From Anaerobacillus alkalidiazotrophicus (lineage in GTDB: Bacteria > Bacillota > Bacilli > Bacillales_H > Anaerobacillaceae), in the NCBI RefSeq assembly GCF_001866055.1, contig NZ_MLQS01000034.1, positions 1 to 7,744 on the forward strand: 7,744 nt of DNA, read 5' to 3'. Under the pieces are notes generated by a model that was not told where the DNA came from, made no database searches, and saw only the letters and a program-made list of their open reading frames with translations. Shown piece by piece: positions 1 to 6,080 of the stretch; position 1 is the first letter of the stretch; every line of letters begins with the position of its first letter. A program made the position numbers and the translations under genes.

Positions 1-122
1 TCCTGATAAAAACGTTCTTTAAATTCTTTTGTGTAAGAAATATTTGTTTCACTTACTTTCTCGATCAAAGGATTGGACCGTAGTTGATTTTGTTGTTCTT
101 CTGAAAATTTGTTTTTCCCCAT
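1..122 (-). CDS. IS3-family transposase OrfA (helix-turn-helix protein), N-terminal part
   Basis: The gene starts with ATG at 122-120 on the minus strand and runs off the left edge, so only 40 residues are visible. They begin MGKNKFSEEQQNQLRSNP and continue with a VSETNISYTKEFKERF stretch. From memory this is the typical opening of the HTH-type OrfA of a group of IS3 elements in Bacilli: a short acidic leader, then the 'I-x-Y-T-x-E-F-K' start of the first helix-turn-helix. OrfA binds the IS ends and is normally joined to the DDE subunit OrfB by -1 frameshifting; OrfB would lie outside the window. A strong ribosome site (AGGTGAGG, complement of 131-138) sits about 8 bases before the ATG. The family call is confident; the exact IS name is not known. 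Confidence 0.85.
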   Translation of the reverse strand, partial: MGKNKFSEEQQNQLRSNPLIEKVSETNISYTKEFKERFYQ

Positions 123-159
123 TTTACAACCTCACCTGTTTGAATAATTAAACTATAAC

Positions 160-241
160 AAAAAAAAGACCCTGCAAAACAGAGTCAGTAAAAAAATTCA
201 AGGACAAGCCTCTTTTTTTAAACTGTCTATTTTACAGGGTC
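160..241 (-). terminator. Terminator-like stem between IS3 end and transposase gene
   Basis: On the minus strand the arm GACCCTGTAAAATAGACAGT (complement of 222-241) pairs imperfectly with ACTGACTCTGTTTTGCAGGGTC (arm at 168-189, 22 bases), and a run of eight T residues (complement of 160-167) follows. Such a structure just inside an IS end would stop transcripts entering from flanking DNA before they reach the transposase gene. The outer arm overlaps the terminal repeat, so part of the pairing may simply reflect transposase-binding sequence. Confidence 0.55.
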
Positions 242-248
242 CATTTTA

Positions 249-362
249 TTGAGAAAGGCTCTTTTTTTCTGGAAAATTTGTGATCCGACTCTTGAATGAG
301 ATTTTATATTTTATCCCACTCTTAATAGGCAGGCCCCCCCACTGATTGAAGTTTAACTTTAT
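249..362 (+). repeat. Non-coding repeat, copy 1 (R1)
   Basis: This stretch is nearly the same as 2608-2723. Both start TTGAGAAAGGCTCTTTTTTT and share TTTGTGATC, GACTCTT, AATGAGATTT and the block ATATTTTATCCCACTCTTAA. They diverge for about 10 bases, then resume with CCCCCACTGATT and end AACTTTAT. Copy 1 has a C7 tract at 334-340. The copies have the same orientation and flank the MutS-like gene. The GGCTCTT start recalls ends of ISL3-family elements, but no ISL3 gene is present, so the origin is open. In copy 1 the IS3 end replaces what would be the left arm of the terminator seen at copy 2. Confidence 0.8.
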
Positions 363-558
363 ATAAATTGTTCGTTGTGAAAATAAACAAGCCCGGTAAG
401 CAAATTGAAGCTACAACCCTAAAATAAAGTTGACGATATATGAATATCAAGTTACCATAATATAGAATAATTTCCTTTTGTATCAATTTTAATCCATATT
501 TAACAAAAGGCACGACCGTGGTACAAGTTAAACTTACGATCAGTGGAGGAGATCTCTC
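363..558. other. Leader region upstream of the MutS-like gene
   Basis: AT-rich DNA between repeat copy 1 and the start of the MutS-like gene. A TTGACG hexamer at 430-435 is a fair -35 box, but the nearest -10-like hexamer (CATAAT, 456-461) is 20 bases away, so no promoter is called with confidence. No conserved leader or riboswitch fold was recognised. A minus-strand reading frame across this region has no ribosome site and is taken as chance. Confidence 0.4.
545..550 (+). promoter_or_regulatory. Ribosome binding site fixing the TTG start at 559
   Basis: GGAGGA lies 8 bases before TTG at 559-561. No ATG or GTG competes at a proper distance, so the TTG codon is taken as the true start of the MutS-like gene. 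Confidence 0.8.
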
Positions 559-2373
559 TTGAATAAGTATAATCCAGAACAGGAATATCAAATACGTTTA
601 AAGAAATATGCCGAACAATATAACAAAGCAAAACGGCAGTGTAACATCTTAAGTAATTTACGTTTAGCTGCATTATTAGCGATTATTTTTGGTATCATAC
701 TTTTTTATTTTGAATATCGTATTTTTGGCATTTTGTTTTCAATATGCACATTCGTTACATTTGTCATTTTAATTGTTCAACATGAAAAAGTGAAAAAAAG
801 AAAAGAGTTGGCTTTATCCCTTTCAAGAATCAACCAGCAAGCGGTTAATAGAATTAATGGAAAATGGGTTGAATTCAAAGATAATGGCGAGGAATATATG
901 AATCAAAAGCATCAGTATAGTGTTGATTTAGATATTTTTGGACAGGCATCAGTATTTCAGTGGATTAATAATACCTTTTCTTTTTTTGGGAGAAAATTCT
1001 TGAAAAATACTTTGACCGAGCCAGAGAAGGATATTATAAAAATTAAGGAAAGACAAGCTGCAATTAATGAACTTGCAGGTAAGCTTGATTGGAGACAACA
1101 TTTTCTGGCAGATGGTAGTGCCACCGAAAATAGAATGAACAATCCTGAGTCGTTATTTAAATGGGCAGAAAATGAAAATCATCTATTTAGACGTCCATGG
1201 CTGGTATGGGGGATACGATTTCTATCGTTAACTACGTTGGTTTCTCTCTTAGTAACATTTTTAATAGACATCGGTTTTTTCTATATAACAGTGATATTGT
1301 TACTTACTCAGTTGATTTTATTTATGATTGGACTTAGATCCTATTTGAATGCTAATAAGTTTACAGACCTGCAAAAAGATGAAATTCTTACTTATCAAAA
1401 ATTATTGACGAAAATTGAAAAGGAGAATTTCGAATCAAAGTATCTATCTGAGCTTAAATCAAGTCTAATTGACTCAAATGGTCATTATGCCTCAAAGCAA
1501 ATTAATGAATTATCCTTTATTGTTGATATGATGAGTTTCAAATATAGCCCATTGATCTATTTCTTATTGAATGTGATTTTCCTATTAGATTACCACTGTA
1601 TGATCGATCTGGAAAAATGGAAGAAGAAATCAGGCAACAGCGTACGAACTTGGCTAACTGTAATTGGAAAGTTTGAGGAAATATCAAGTTTAACGACAAT
1701 ACGGTACGATAATCCTAATTGGTGCAGCCCACAGTTGACAAATTCAAAACAAAATCTTTCTGCAAAAAATATGGGACATCCACTTTTAGTTTCAAATGCC
1801 TGTGTCGGTAATGATTTAAACATTAGAAGCAGCGGCAATATTTTGTTGATTACAGGGTCTAACATGTCTGGAAAAAGTACGCTGTTAAGGACTGTTGGCT
1901 TGAATTTGGTTTTGGCATATATAGGTGCCCCTGTTTGTGCAAACGACTTTAAATGTTCTGTTATGGACATTTATACATCTATGAGGGTAAGTGATAATTT
2001 AGAAAAAAAGATTTCTTCTTTTTATGCTGAACTATTAAGAATAAAAACTATTATTCAAGCAGCAAATAAGAACAACAGCATATTTTTCTTATTAGATGAA
2101 ATTTTTAAAGGAACAAACTCTAAGGATCGCCATATTGGTGCAGCCGCAGTGATCAGAAAACTTAGTAAAATGGGTGCGGTAGGACTTGTCTCGACACATG
2201 ATCTTGAATTGGGTGAGTTAGAGATTGAAAAAGATATTGACGTAGAAAATTATCATTTTTCAGAAAGGTATTTAAATAACCAGATAGTATTTGATTATAA
2301 GTTACACTCTGGAGTATCCAAAACTACTAATGCTATATACTTGATGAAGATGGTTGGTATTGATGAATTATAA
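559..2373 (+). CDS. Membrane-anchored MutS-family ATPase (MutS-related protein)
   Basis: The 604-residue protein ends in a clear MutS domain V ATPase. It has a Walker A TGSNMSGKST (432-441), a Walker B FFLLDE (509-514) followed by IFKGTNSKDR, and an STHD switch/H-loop (545-548). The middle (about 120-400) looks like the helical core/lever region. The N-terminal mismatch-recognition domains of true MutS are absent. Instead there are two pairs of strongly hydrophobic segments at about 35-75 and 220-258, so the protein is probably tethered to the membrane with the ATPase in the cytoplasm. Length and architecture fit a group of roughly 600-residue MutS-related proteins found in Bacillota and Bacteroidota, whose role is unknown; a part in normal mismatch repair should not be assumed. 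The frame is intact with all nucleotide-binding motifs present. The gene stands alone, between two copies of a repeat, and is followed by a terminator at 2595-2628. Confidence 0.9.
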   Translation: MNKYNPEQEYQIRLKKYAEQYNKAKRQCNILSNLRLAALLAIIFGIILFYFEYRIFGILFSICTFVTFVILIVQHEKVKKRKELALSLSRINQQAVNRINGKWVEFKDNGEEYMNQKHQYSVDLDIFGQASVFQWINNTFSFFGRKFLKNTLTEPEKDIIKIKERQAAINELAGKLDWRQHFLADGSATENRMNNPESLFKWAENENHLFRRPWLVWGIRFLSLTTLVSLLVTFLIDIGFFYITVILLLTQLILFMIGLRSYLNANKFTDLQKDEILTYQKLLTKIEKENFESKYLSELKSSLIDSNGHYASKQINELSFIVDMMSFKYSPLIYFLLNVIFLLDYHCMIDLEKWKKKSGNSVRTWLTVIGKFEEISSLTTIRYDNPNWCSPQLTNSKQNLSAKNMGHPLLVSNACVGNDLNIRSSGNILLITGSNMSGKSTLLRTVGLNLVLAYIGAPVCANDFKCSVMDIYTSMRVSDNLEKKISSFYAELLRIKTIIQAANKNNSIFFLLDEIFKGTNSKDRHIGAAAVIRKLSKMGAVGLVSTHDLELGELEIEKDIDVENYHFSERYLNNQIVFDYKLHSGVSKTTNAIYLMKMVGIDEL

Positions 2374-2594
2374 TAGTTGGAACTATAAAGGAAATTGATA
2401 TAAGAACAGTTGTATTGGCTATCCGAACTTGAACTATAAAAGAAAATGCTTCAAGATCAAAAATATTATAGCTTCATTACAAACTAGTGATAATTTTGAA
2501 AATATACCTTTGGTTTCGGTGACAATAAGAAAATACTAAAAAGGCTATAGTTTTAGGTTTATCTTAAAATACTATTTTTTCTATATTTATCGTT

Positions 2595-2628
2595 AAGAGC
2601 TCTTTCGTTGAGAAAGGCTCTTTTTTTT
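2595..2628 (+). terminator. Rho-independent terminator after the MutS-like gene
   Basis: AAGAGC-t-CTTTC pairs with GAAAGGCTCTT around a GTTGA loop, giving an 11-pair stem with a single bulged T, followed at once by a run of T residues ending at 2628. It lies about 220 bases after the MutS-like stop codon. Its right arm and T-run form the start of repeat copy 2; the same right arm, without a left arm, is present at copy 1. Confidence 0.75.
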
Positions 2629-2723
2629 GGGAAATTTGTGATCTGACTCTTTTAATGAGATTTAATATTTTATCCCACTCTTAAGGAGCAGTAAAACCCC
2701 CACTGATTTAAGTTCAACTTTAT
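2608..2723 (+). repeat. Non-coding repeat, copy 2 (R2)
   Basis: Second copy of the repeat at 249-362, in the same orientation, with the same order of shared blocks. The copies differ by scattered substitutions and small indels, for example T-run length, GAATGAG against TTAATGAG, and a changed segment before CCCCCACTGATT. The GTGAAAATAA word about 25-35 bases beyond both copies (378-387 and 2750-2759) suggests that more weakly conserved homology continues. No open frame is shared, so it is probably non-coding. Confidence 0.8.
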
Positions 2724-3052
2724 TGATTTTTTGTAACATTTGATAAAAAGTGAAAATAATTTAAATTAAAAGATGTGGATATATATTCTTATATATCTAT
2801 GAAAACGTTTTTATACACCTATCAGATGAATAATTATGCACACAACTCCATTCGAGTTAACATTCTGAATGTTCTGTTATTTATTTTGTTTTATAGTATC
2901 AAATGTTGGCGATTAACTTATATTTTTTTATACGAAATGCTTTTTCTGAGAAGTGTATAAAGTTGTATAAAGTAAGGATAACCAATCTTTTGAATAATCG
3001 ACTATAAAAAATATTCATTAGATATCGTACATTTGAAGGGTGGTGAAAAGCG

Positions 3053-3157
3053 ATGGAGCAAGCTTTAACAACAGCAATTTAGTTTTGGTTGTTCACCCCA
3101 ATGCCATTATTAATTGTCTTATCGATTATCACGTATTTTACTGAGAGGAGTGAATAG
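3053..3157 (+). pseudogene. Small one-helix membrane peptide gene upstream of putP, broken by in-frame TAG
   Basis: A GGGTGGTG ribosome site (3038-3045) precedes ATG at 3053, which opens a 34-codon frame ending TAG at 3155-3157. The tenth codon (3080-3082) is TAG. With that codon read through, the peptide is MEQALTTAI, then FWLFTPMPLLIVLSIITYF and TERSE: one hydrophobic helix with a charged tail. The frame ends two bases before the symporter TTG start, and its last codons contain the symporter's ribosome site, so the two were probably translated in tandem. Small single-helix accessory peptides are known beside some sodium-dependent symporters, and this could be one; the family is not certain. 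A single base change (such as TAT to TAG) would explain the break. A short restart at ATG 3101 has no ribosome site. Confidence 0.5.
3145..3150 (+). promoter_or_regulatory. Ribosome binding site for the symporter, inside the upstream small gene
   Basis: GAGGAG at 3145-3150 lies 9 bases before TTG at 3160. This picks TTG 3160 as the original symporter start rather than ATG 3114, which opens the later frame but gives residues unlike this family. Confidence 0.7.
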
Positions 3158-3159
3158 AT

Positions 3160-4660
3160 TTGGAAACAGCAACGATTATTACATTTATGTTTATTTAGTT
3201 GGAATGTTAGCGATTGGTCTGATTGCATACCGATTGACGAATAATCTATCAGACTATGTATTAGGTGGTCGGAAATTAGGTGGGGGAGAAGCGGCCTTAA
3301 GTGCTGGAGCCTCTGACATGAGTAACTGGCTTCTGCTAGGGTTACCAGGTTACGCTTATGTAGCAGGGATGGAGGCTATTTGGATCTCGGTAGGTTTAGC
3401 TGTCGGGGCTTATTTAAACTGGCAATTTGTTGCGACTCGTTTACGTAAATATACGGAGGTTGCTAAGGATTCAATTACGACACCTGATTTTTTAGAAAAT
3501 CGTTTCCGCGATAAGTCAAAAGTATTAAGAGTGATATCTGCTTTAGTTATTTTAGTTTTCTTTGCTTTTTATACATTATCAGGACTTGTCGGTGGAGCAT
3601 TATTATTTGAAGGATCATTTGGTTTAACGTATACTCAGGCCTTATTGATTGGTGCTATTGTCATTATTTCTTATACGTTCTTAGGTGGATTTTTAGCGGT
3701 AAGTTGGACAGACTTTTTTCAAGGAATCTTAATGTTTTTAGCGTTAATTATTGTCCCGCTTGTAGCGATTTCAGAAATGGGTGGCTGGAGTTCAACGTTA
3801 AATGCTGTAGGTGAAGTTGATCCGGCTCTCCTTGATGTATTTGCTGGTGTGACAACGATTGGGATTATCTCCCTTGCATCATGGGGCTTAGGTTACTTCG
3901 GTCAACCGCATATTATTACGCGCTTTATGGCTGTTAAGTCGTAAAAGAGATTCCGAAAGCAAGACTAATCGGTATGACTTGGATGGTACTAGGTTTAATG
4001 GGTGCGATCTTCACTGGATTTGTCGGGATTGCTTACTCTGCAGGTCTAGGGGCAGAGTTAATGGAAGACAGTGATGAAACAGTCTTTATCTTATTTACGC
4101 AAGTATTGTTTAATCCTTGGGTATCTGGTTTCTTATTAGCAGCGATTTTAGCGGCAATTATGAGTACGATTGACTCGCAATTATTAGTGTCTTCAAGTGC
4201 GATTACAGAAGATTTTTATAAAGCAATTTTACGAAAAAATGCAAGTGAAAAAGAGCTTGTATGGGTTGGACGTCTTGGCGTTGTCGCAATTGCAATTGTT
4301 GCAATTATTTTAGCGCAAACCCCTGAAAGTACCGTACTTGAGCTCGTTGCTTATGCATGGGGGGGCTTTGGAGCAGCGTTTGGTCCAGTCATTATTCTTT
4401 CATTATTCTGGAAACGAATGACACGTAACGGTGCATTAGCAGGTATGCTTGTAGGAGCATTAACTGTGATTATCTGGGCAGACCTACTTGAAAAATGGTT
4501 TGGAATTACTGCTGACACTCATTCGATTTTCGGTTTATATGAAATCGTACCGGGCTTTATTCTAGGCTGGATTGCGATCATGGTAGTAAGTTTAATCGAT
4601 CAAGAACCTTCTCAAGAAATTCAAGATGAGTTCGAACGAGCAAGAACTAGCGAAATTTAA
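3160..4660 (+). pseudogene. putP: Sodium/proline symporter (SSS family, PutP/OpuE type), two frameshifts
   Basis: Restoring one base at two places gives a 500-residue protein, the usual length for sodium/proline symporters of the SSS family, which take up proline with Na+ for nutrition or osmoprotection. Family marks are LSDYVLGGRKLG, then SAGASDMSNWLLLGLPG with the Na+-site Asp at restored residue 53 (equivalent to E. coli PutP Asp55), and MSTIDSQLLVSSSAITEDFYK late in the protein, matching the TM8-9 region. Many hydrophobic helices run throughout. Break 1: from TTG 3160 the frame reads METATIITFMFI and hits TAG at 3196; loss of one T from a T-run near 3190 explains it, since YLVGMLAIG follows in the next frame. 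Break 2: after RFMAVKS the frame stops at TAA 3942-3944, and VKEIPKARLIGMTW continues one base back from 3941. Codon use and conservation are otherwise good, so decay is recent or the indels are sequencing errors. DMSNW carries Asn where Gly is common. Confidence 0.92.
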
Positions 4661-4708
4661 AAATTTGATTGTTATTGAATTAAAATGATTTAGCTGCTGT
4701 CACATTGC

Positions 4709-4748
4709 AAAGTGCTTAGAGACGATGATCTCTGAGCACTTTTTTTTT
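4709..4748 (+). terminator. Rho-independent terminator after the symporter
   Basis: AAAGTGCTTAGAGA (4709-4722) pairs with TCTCTGAGCACTTT (4729-4742) around a CGATGA loop with one G-T wobble, and the T-run continues to 4748. It lies about 50 bases after the putP stop codon and is a textbook strong terminator. Confidence 0.92.
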
Positions 4749-4835
4749 GAAACTTTATGTGGTAAATATCGTAAATATAAAAGGTAAGTGACTGACCGAG
4801 TTTTTTACATACGACGAATTACCAATATAATAGGG

Positions 4836-4870
4836 CTCTTAAAGATCACAGGATCATTAAGAGTGGGATA
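4836..4870. repeat. Hairpin with inverted partial copy of the R1/R2 core (R3)
   Basis: CTCTTAAAGATC (4836-4847) and GATCATTAAGAG (4852-4863) form a 12-pair stem with one mismatch around ACAG. No T-run follows on either strand, so it is a poor terminator. ATTAAGAGTGGGATA (4856-4870) is the exact reverse complement of 312-326 in repeat copy 1, and 14 of the 15 bases match copy 2 (2671-2684). The GGGCTCTT just before the stem also echoes the GGCTCTT near the start of R1 and R2. It lies downstream of the SunI-like gene. Confidence 0.6.
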
Positions 4871-4921
4871 TATTTTTAAAATGCAGACCTGTTTCCTTAT
4901 TATTTCTTGCTACTATTAGTT

Positions 4922-5182
4922 TCAATTAGTGTTAAAATCAATTTGTTTTAGAATTGTATTTTTATTTGTTGTGAATAATATATACTCGCGATGTTTAGTT
5001 TTAATAACGATTCGATCTGTTGTACCGTAAGGAGTGCCAATTCGAACAGCATCATCCTTTGCACCAGCATATGTATCGTCCTCGGTTACTTCAACAATTT
5101 CATCTAAAGGAATTTCAATCTTTGTTAATTGCCACTTAATAATTAAATTTTCTTTTGTTTTTTTTACTTTAATTCCTAACAT
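4922..5182 (-). CDS. SunI/YnzG-family protein (PH-like fold; bacteriocin immunity-type)
   Basis: The 86-residue protein starts at ATG (5182-5180, minus strand) behind a GAAAGGAGTT ribosome site (complement of 5187-5196) and ends TGA at 4924-4922. Its alternating charged and hydrophobic strands and the segment [14 protein letters not shown] (47-60) with the preceding DDTYAG match, from memory, the family of B. subtilis SunI (immunity to the glycosylated peptide sublancin) and its paralogue YnzG. Members have a bacterial PH-like domain. SunI itself has an N-terminal membrane anchor; this protein has no hydrophobic segment and begins straight with the domain (MLGIKVKK), as YnzG does, so it is probably cytoplasmic or peripheral. 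No sublancin-like precursor, glycosyltransferase or ABC transporter is visible nearby. The gene is monocistronic and convergent with the symporter unit. The family call is firm; a real immunity role is only inferred. Confidence 0.85.
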   Translation of the reverse strand: MLGIKVKKTKENLIIKWQLTKIEIPLDEIVEVTEDDTYAGAKDDAVRIGTPYGTTDRIVIKTKHREYILFTTNKNTILKQIDFNTN

Positions 5183-5249
5183 AATTAACTCCTTTCAATA
5201 TAGTATTTTAAACAAAAAGAATTTATAATAAAATCCCTCATCTTCCTAT

Positions 5250-5277
5250 TTTATACTAAACTTGTATAAAAAGTAAA
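5250..5277 (-). promoter_or_regulatory. Probable sigma-A promoter of the SunI-like gene
   Basis: On the minus strand TTTACT (complement of 5272-5277) and TATAAA (complement of 5250-5255) are 16 bases apart, about 70 bases before the SunI-like start codon. Box quality is moderate and the region is AT-rich. Confidence 0.5.
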
Positions 5278-5432
5278 TAACATACTAGTTTAATCAGCAG
5301 TGAAGAGTAAATTTTTTCAGTATTAACTAACTAAATTTGCTGTATTATTTTGTTGTGAAATTTTTCTATTTAATTATAGTTTGTTTAATTTGACAAAAGG
5401 CTAACCATCTAACAGATTGGAGGATTTTTCTT

Positions 5433-5551
5433 TTGACTTTTTTTGAACGTTTTAAATAAAGCAGCCCTATTTTCATATAATTACATCAGGATATCAGCAA
5501 TTTGGATCAACAAGTAGTTATTATTTAACGCAGTATAGTTATGGCTATTAG
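5433..5551 (+). other. Possible remnant of a small tyrosine-rich peptide gene
   Basis: GGAGGA at 5419-5424 is followed 8 bases later by TTG (5433), which reads MTFFERFK and then stops at TAA 5457. One base back, a frame from 5456 continues for 31 codons (IKQPYFHIITSGYQQFG, then STSSYYLTQYSYGY) to TAG at 5549. Seven of those 31 residues are tyrosine. A single indel would join the two into one short peptide of about 38 residues. No family was recognised, and AT-rich DNA yields such frames by chance; the well-placed ribosome site is the main support. Confidence 0.2.
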
Positions 5552-5613
5552 CATATTCAATATTGTAGCTGGTATTTTTTAAAAACTAAAACCTTCGCTC
5601 CGCTTGAAGCAAT

Positions 5614-5836
5614 CTATCTGGATTCTATTTTGTGATTTTTAAATCTGTAATAAATACGAATTGCTGTTTTGCCATCTTTTGTTTCAAGATTCCCTTTCAG
5701 TATATTCACAAGACTTTCATTATAAGAAATTTAGTTTACCCCAAAAATAATATTTTCTTAATTACTTTGCTCAACTCCTTTTATTGCTTTGATTTCTGAA
5801 GTAACACTTTGAATTCATCACTCTTCAAATCTAATA
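5614..5836 (-). pseudogene. Degenerate coding trace, unrecognised
   Basis: On the minus strand, from about 5836, a frame reads EVILDLKSDEFKVLLQKSKQ, a stop, and KELSKVIKKILFLG. In another frame, starting at 5724, YNESLVNILKGNLETK and DGKTAIRIYYRFKNHKIESR follow, then stop TAG at 5616-5614. The charged, helix-like composition is more protein-like than expected by chance. At least one stop and one frameshift separate the pieces. No family was recognised. It begins right at the edge of the 244-bp inverted-repeat element, so its 5' part may have been cut off by that element. The rest of 5283-5836 shows nothing else supportable. Confidence 0.3.
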
Positions 5837-6080
5837 TTACTTCCTGTGACACCCCGAAAAATCTTGTTTCACAAGAATGTTACATAGGCTTTATTTTTTC
5901 CGAGAACTAATTTCGGGGGGATAGAGGTGGGATCTATCTCGTAGTTTTCATTCTAATAATTTGAATGCTGTACTTCTTCAAAATAGCATCTTTCATTTCA
6001 TCTCGTTTAAAATGGCTATTTTACTAACTATCAATCTTTCGACAAAATTTAGCAAACTTCGGGGTGTCACAGTGAAGTAA
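5837..6080. mobile_element. 244-bp inverted-repeat element (MITE-like, internally deleted IS)
   Basis: The left end (5837-5858) is TTACTTC followed by CTGTGACACCCCGAA. The right end (6058-6080) is TTCGGGGTGTCACAG followed by TGAAGTAA. The 15-base inner part is a perfect inverted repeat; the outer TTACTTC/GAAGTAA extends it to 22 pairs with one extra base. On the minus strand the interior carries what look like the first and last codons of a transposase (see 5869-5996), so this is best read as an IS that lost its middle. TGTGACAC-type ends occur in IS21-like and Tn7-like elements; whether it belongs with the istB fragment to its right is unknown. No clean target duplication is visible, so the exact outer ends are uncertain. 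Confidence 0.7.
5869..5996 (-). pseudogene. Transposase start and end stubs inside the 244-bp element
   Basis: On the minus strand ATG at 5996-5994, behind a GAGATGAA motif, reads MKDAILKKYSIQIIRMKTTR and then stops at 5936-5934. In a shifted frame from 5952, NENYEIDPTSIPPKLVLG and KNKAYVTFL end with TGA at 5871-5869, 11 bases before the inverted-repeat end at 5858. A start near one inverted repeat and a stop close to the other, in the same direction, is the layout of an IS gene. The frame change near 5945-5952 marks the likely internal deletion junction. The transposase family was not recognised from these ends. Confidence 0.4.

Larger units (their letters stand above)
1..243 (-). mobile_element. 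IS3-family insertion sequence, left end (partial)
   Basis: Read on the minus strand the element begins TGGACCCTGTAAAATAGACA at 243, with the 5'-TG expected of IS3 ends. An untranslated leader of about 120 bases carries a terminator-like stem, and the OrfA gene follows. The right end and the target duplication are outside the window, so the outer boundary at 243 is inferred from the TG rule and from the edge of the inverted repeat. The IS abuts a repeat (249-362) that in its other copy begins inside a terminator hairpin, so the insertion may have split that hairpin. Confidence 0.75.
2374..3052. other. Intergenic region with terminator and repeat copy 2
   Basis: No convincing gene in about 680 bases. 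The first part holds a 15-base direct repeat, GAACTATAAAGGAAA at 2380-2394 and GAACTATAAAAGAAA at 2431-2445 (one mismatch, 51 bases apart). A weak AT-only stem at 2546-2574 is followed by six T residues. The terminator at 2595-2628 and repeat copy 2 (2608-2723) come next. From 2724 to 3030 the DNA is AT-rich; a 61-codon frame beginning GTG at 2775 lacks a ribosome site and is not accepted. The tandem GTATAAAG words near 2955-2971 may be promoter material for the following unit, but no well-spaced pair of boxes was found. Confidence 0.5.

Noticed and set aside
430..461. Promoter for the MutS-like gene (TTGACG with CATAAT)
   Set aside because: The 20-base spacing is too long for a confident sigma-A promoter and no extended -10 is present.
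322..591. 89-codon minus-strand frame across the leader of the MutS-like gene
   Set aside because: It has no ribosome site, overlaps repeat copy 1 and the MutS-like start, and its composition is that of chance AT-rich translation.
957..1142. Minus-strand frame inside the MutS-like gene
   Set aside because: Antisense shadow of a well-supported gene; no start signal.
1590..1970. 126-codon minus-strand frame inside the MutS-like gene
   Set aside because: Lies opposite the conserved Walker A region; antisense shadow with no family resemblance.
2775..2960. 61-codon plus-strand frame in the intergenic region
   Set aside because: GTG start without a ribosome site, and residue make-up (Tyr, Phe, Ile, Leu) typical of AT-rich non-coding DNA.
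3114..3191. ATG 3114 as the start of the symporter
   Set aside because: It would give an N-terminus unlike the family; TTG 3160 with a good ribosome site gives METATIITFM, which fits once one base is restored.
5034..5228. 64-codon plus-strand frame opposite the SunI-like gene
   Set aside because: Antisense shadow; no ribosome site and no recognisable product.
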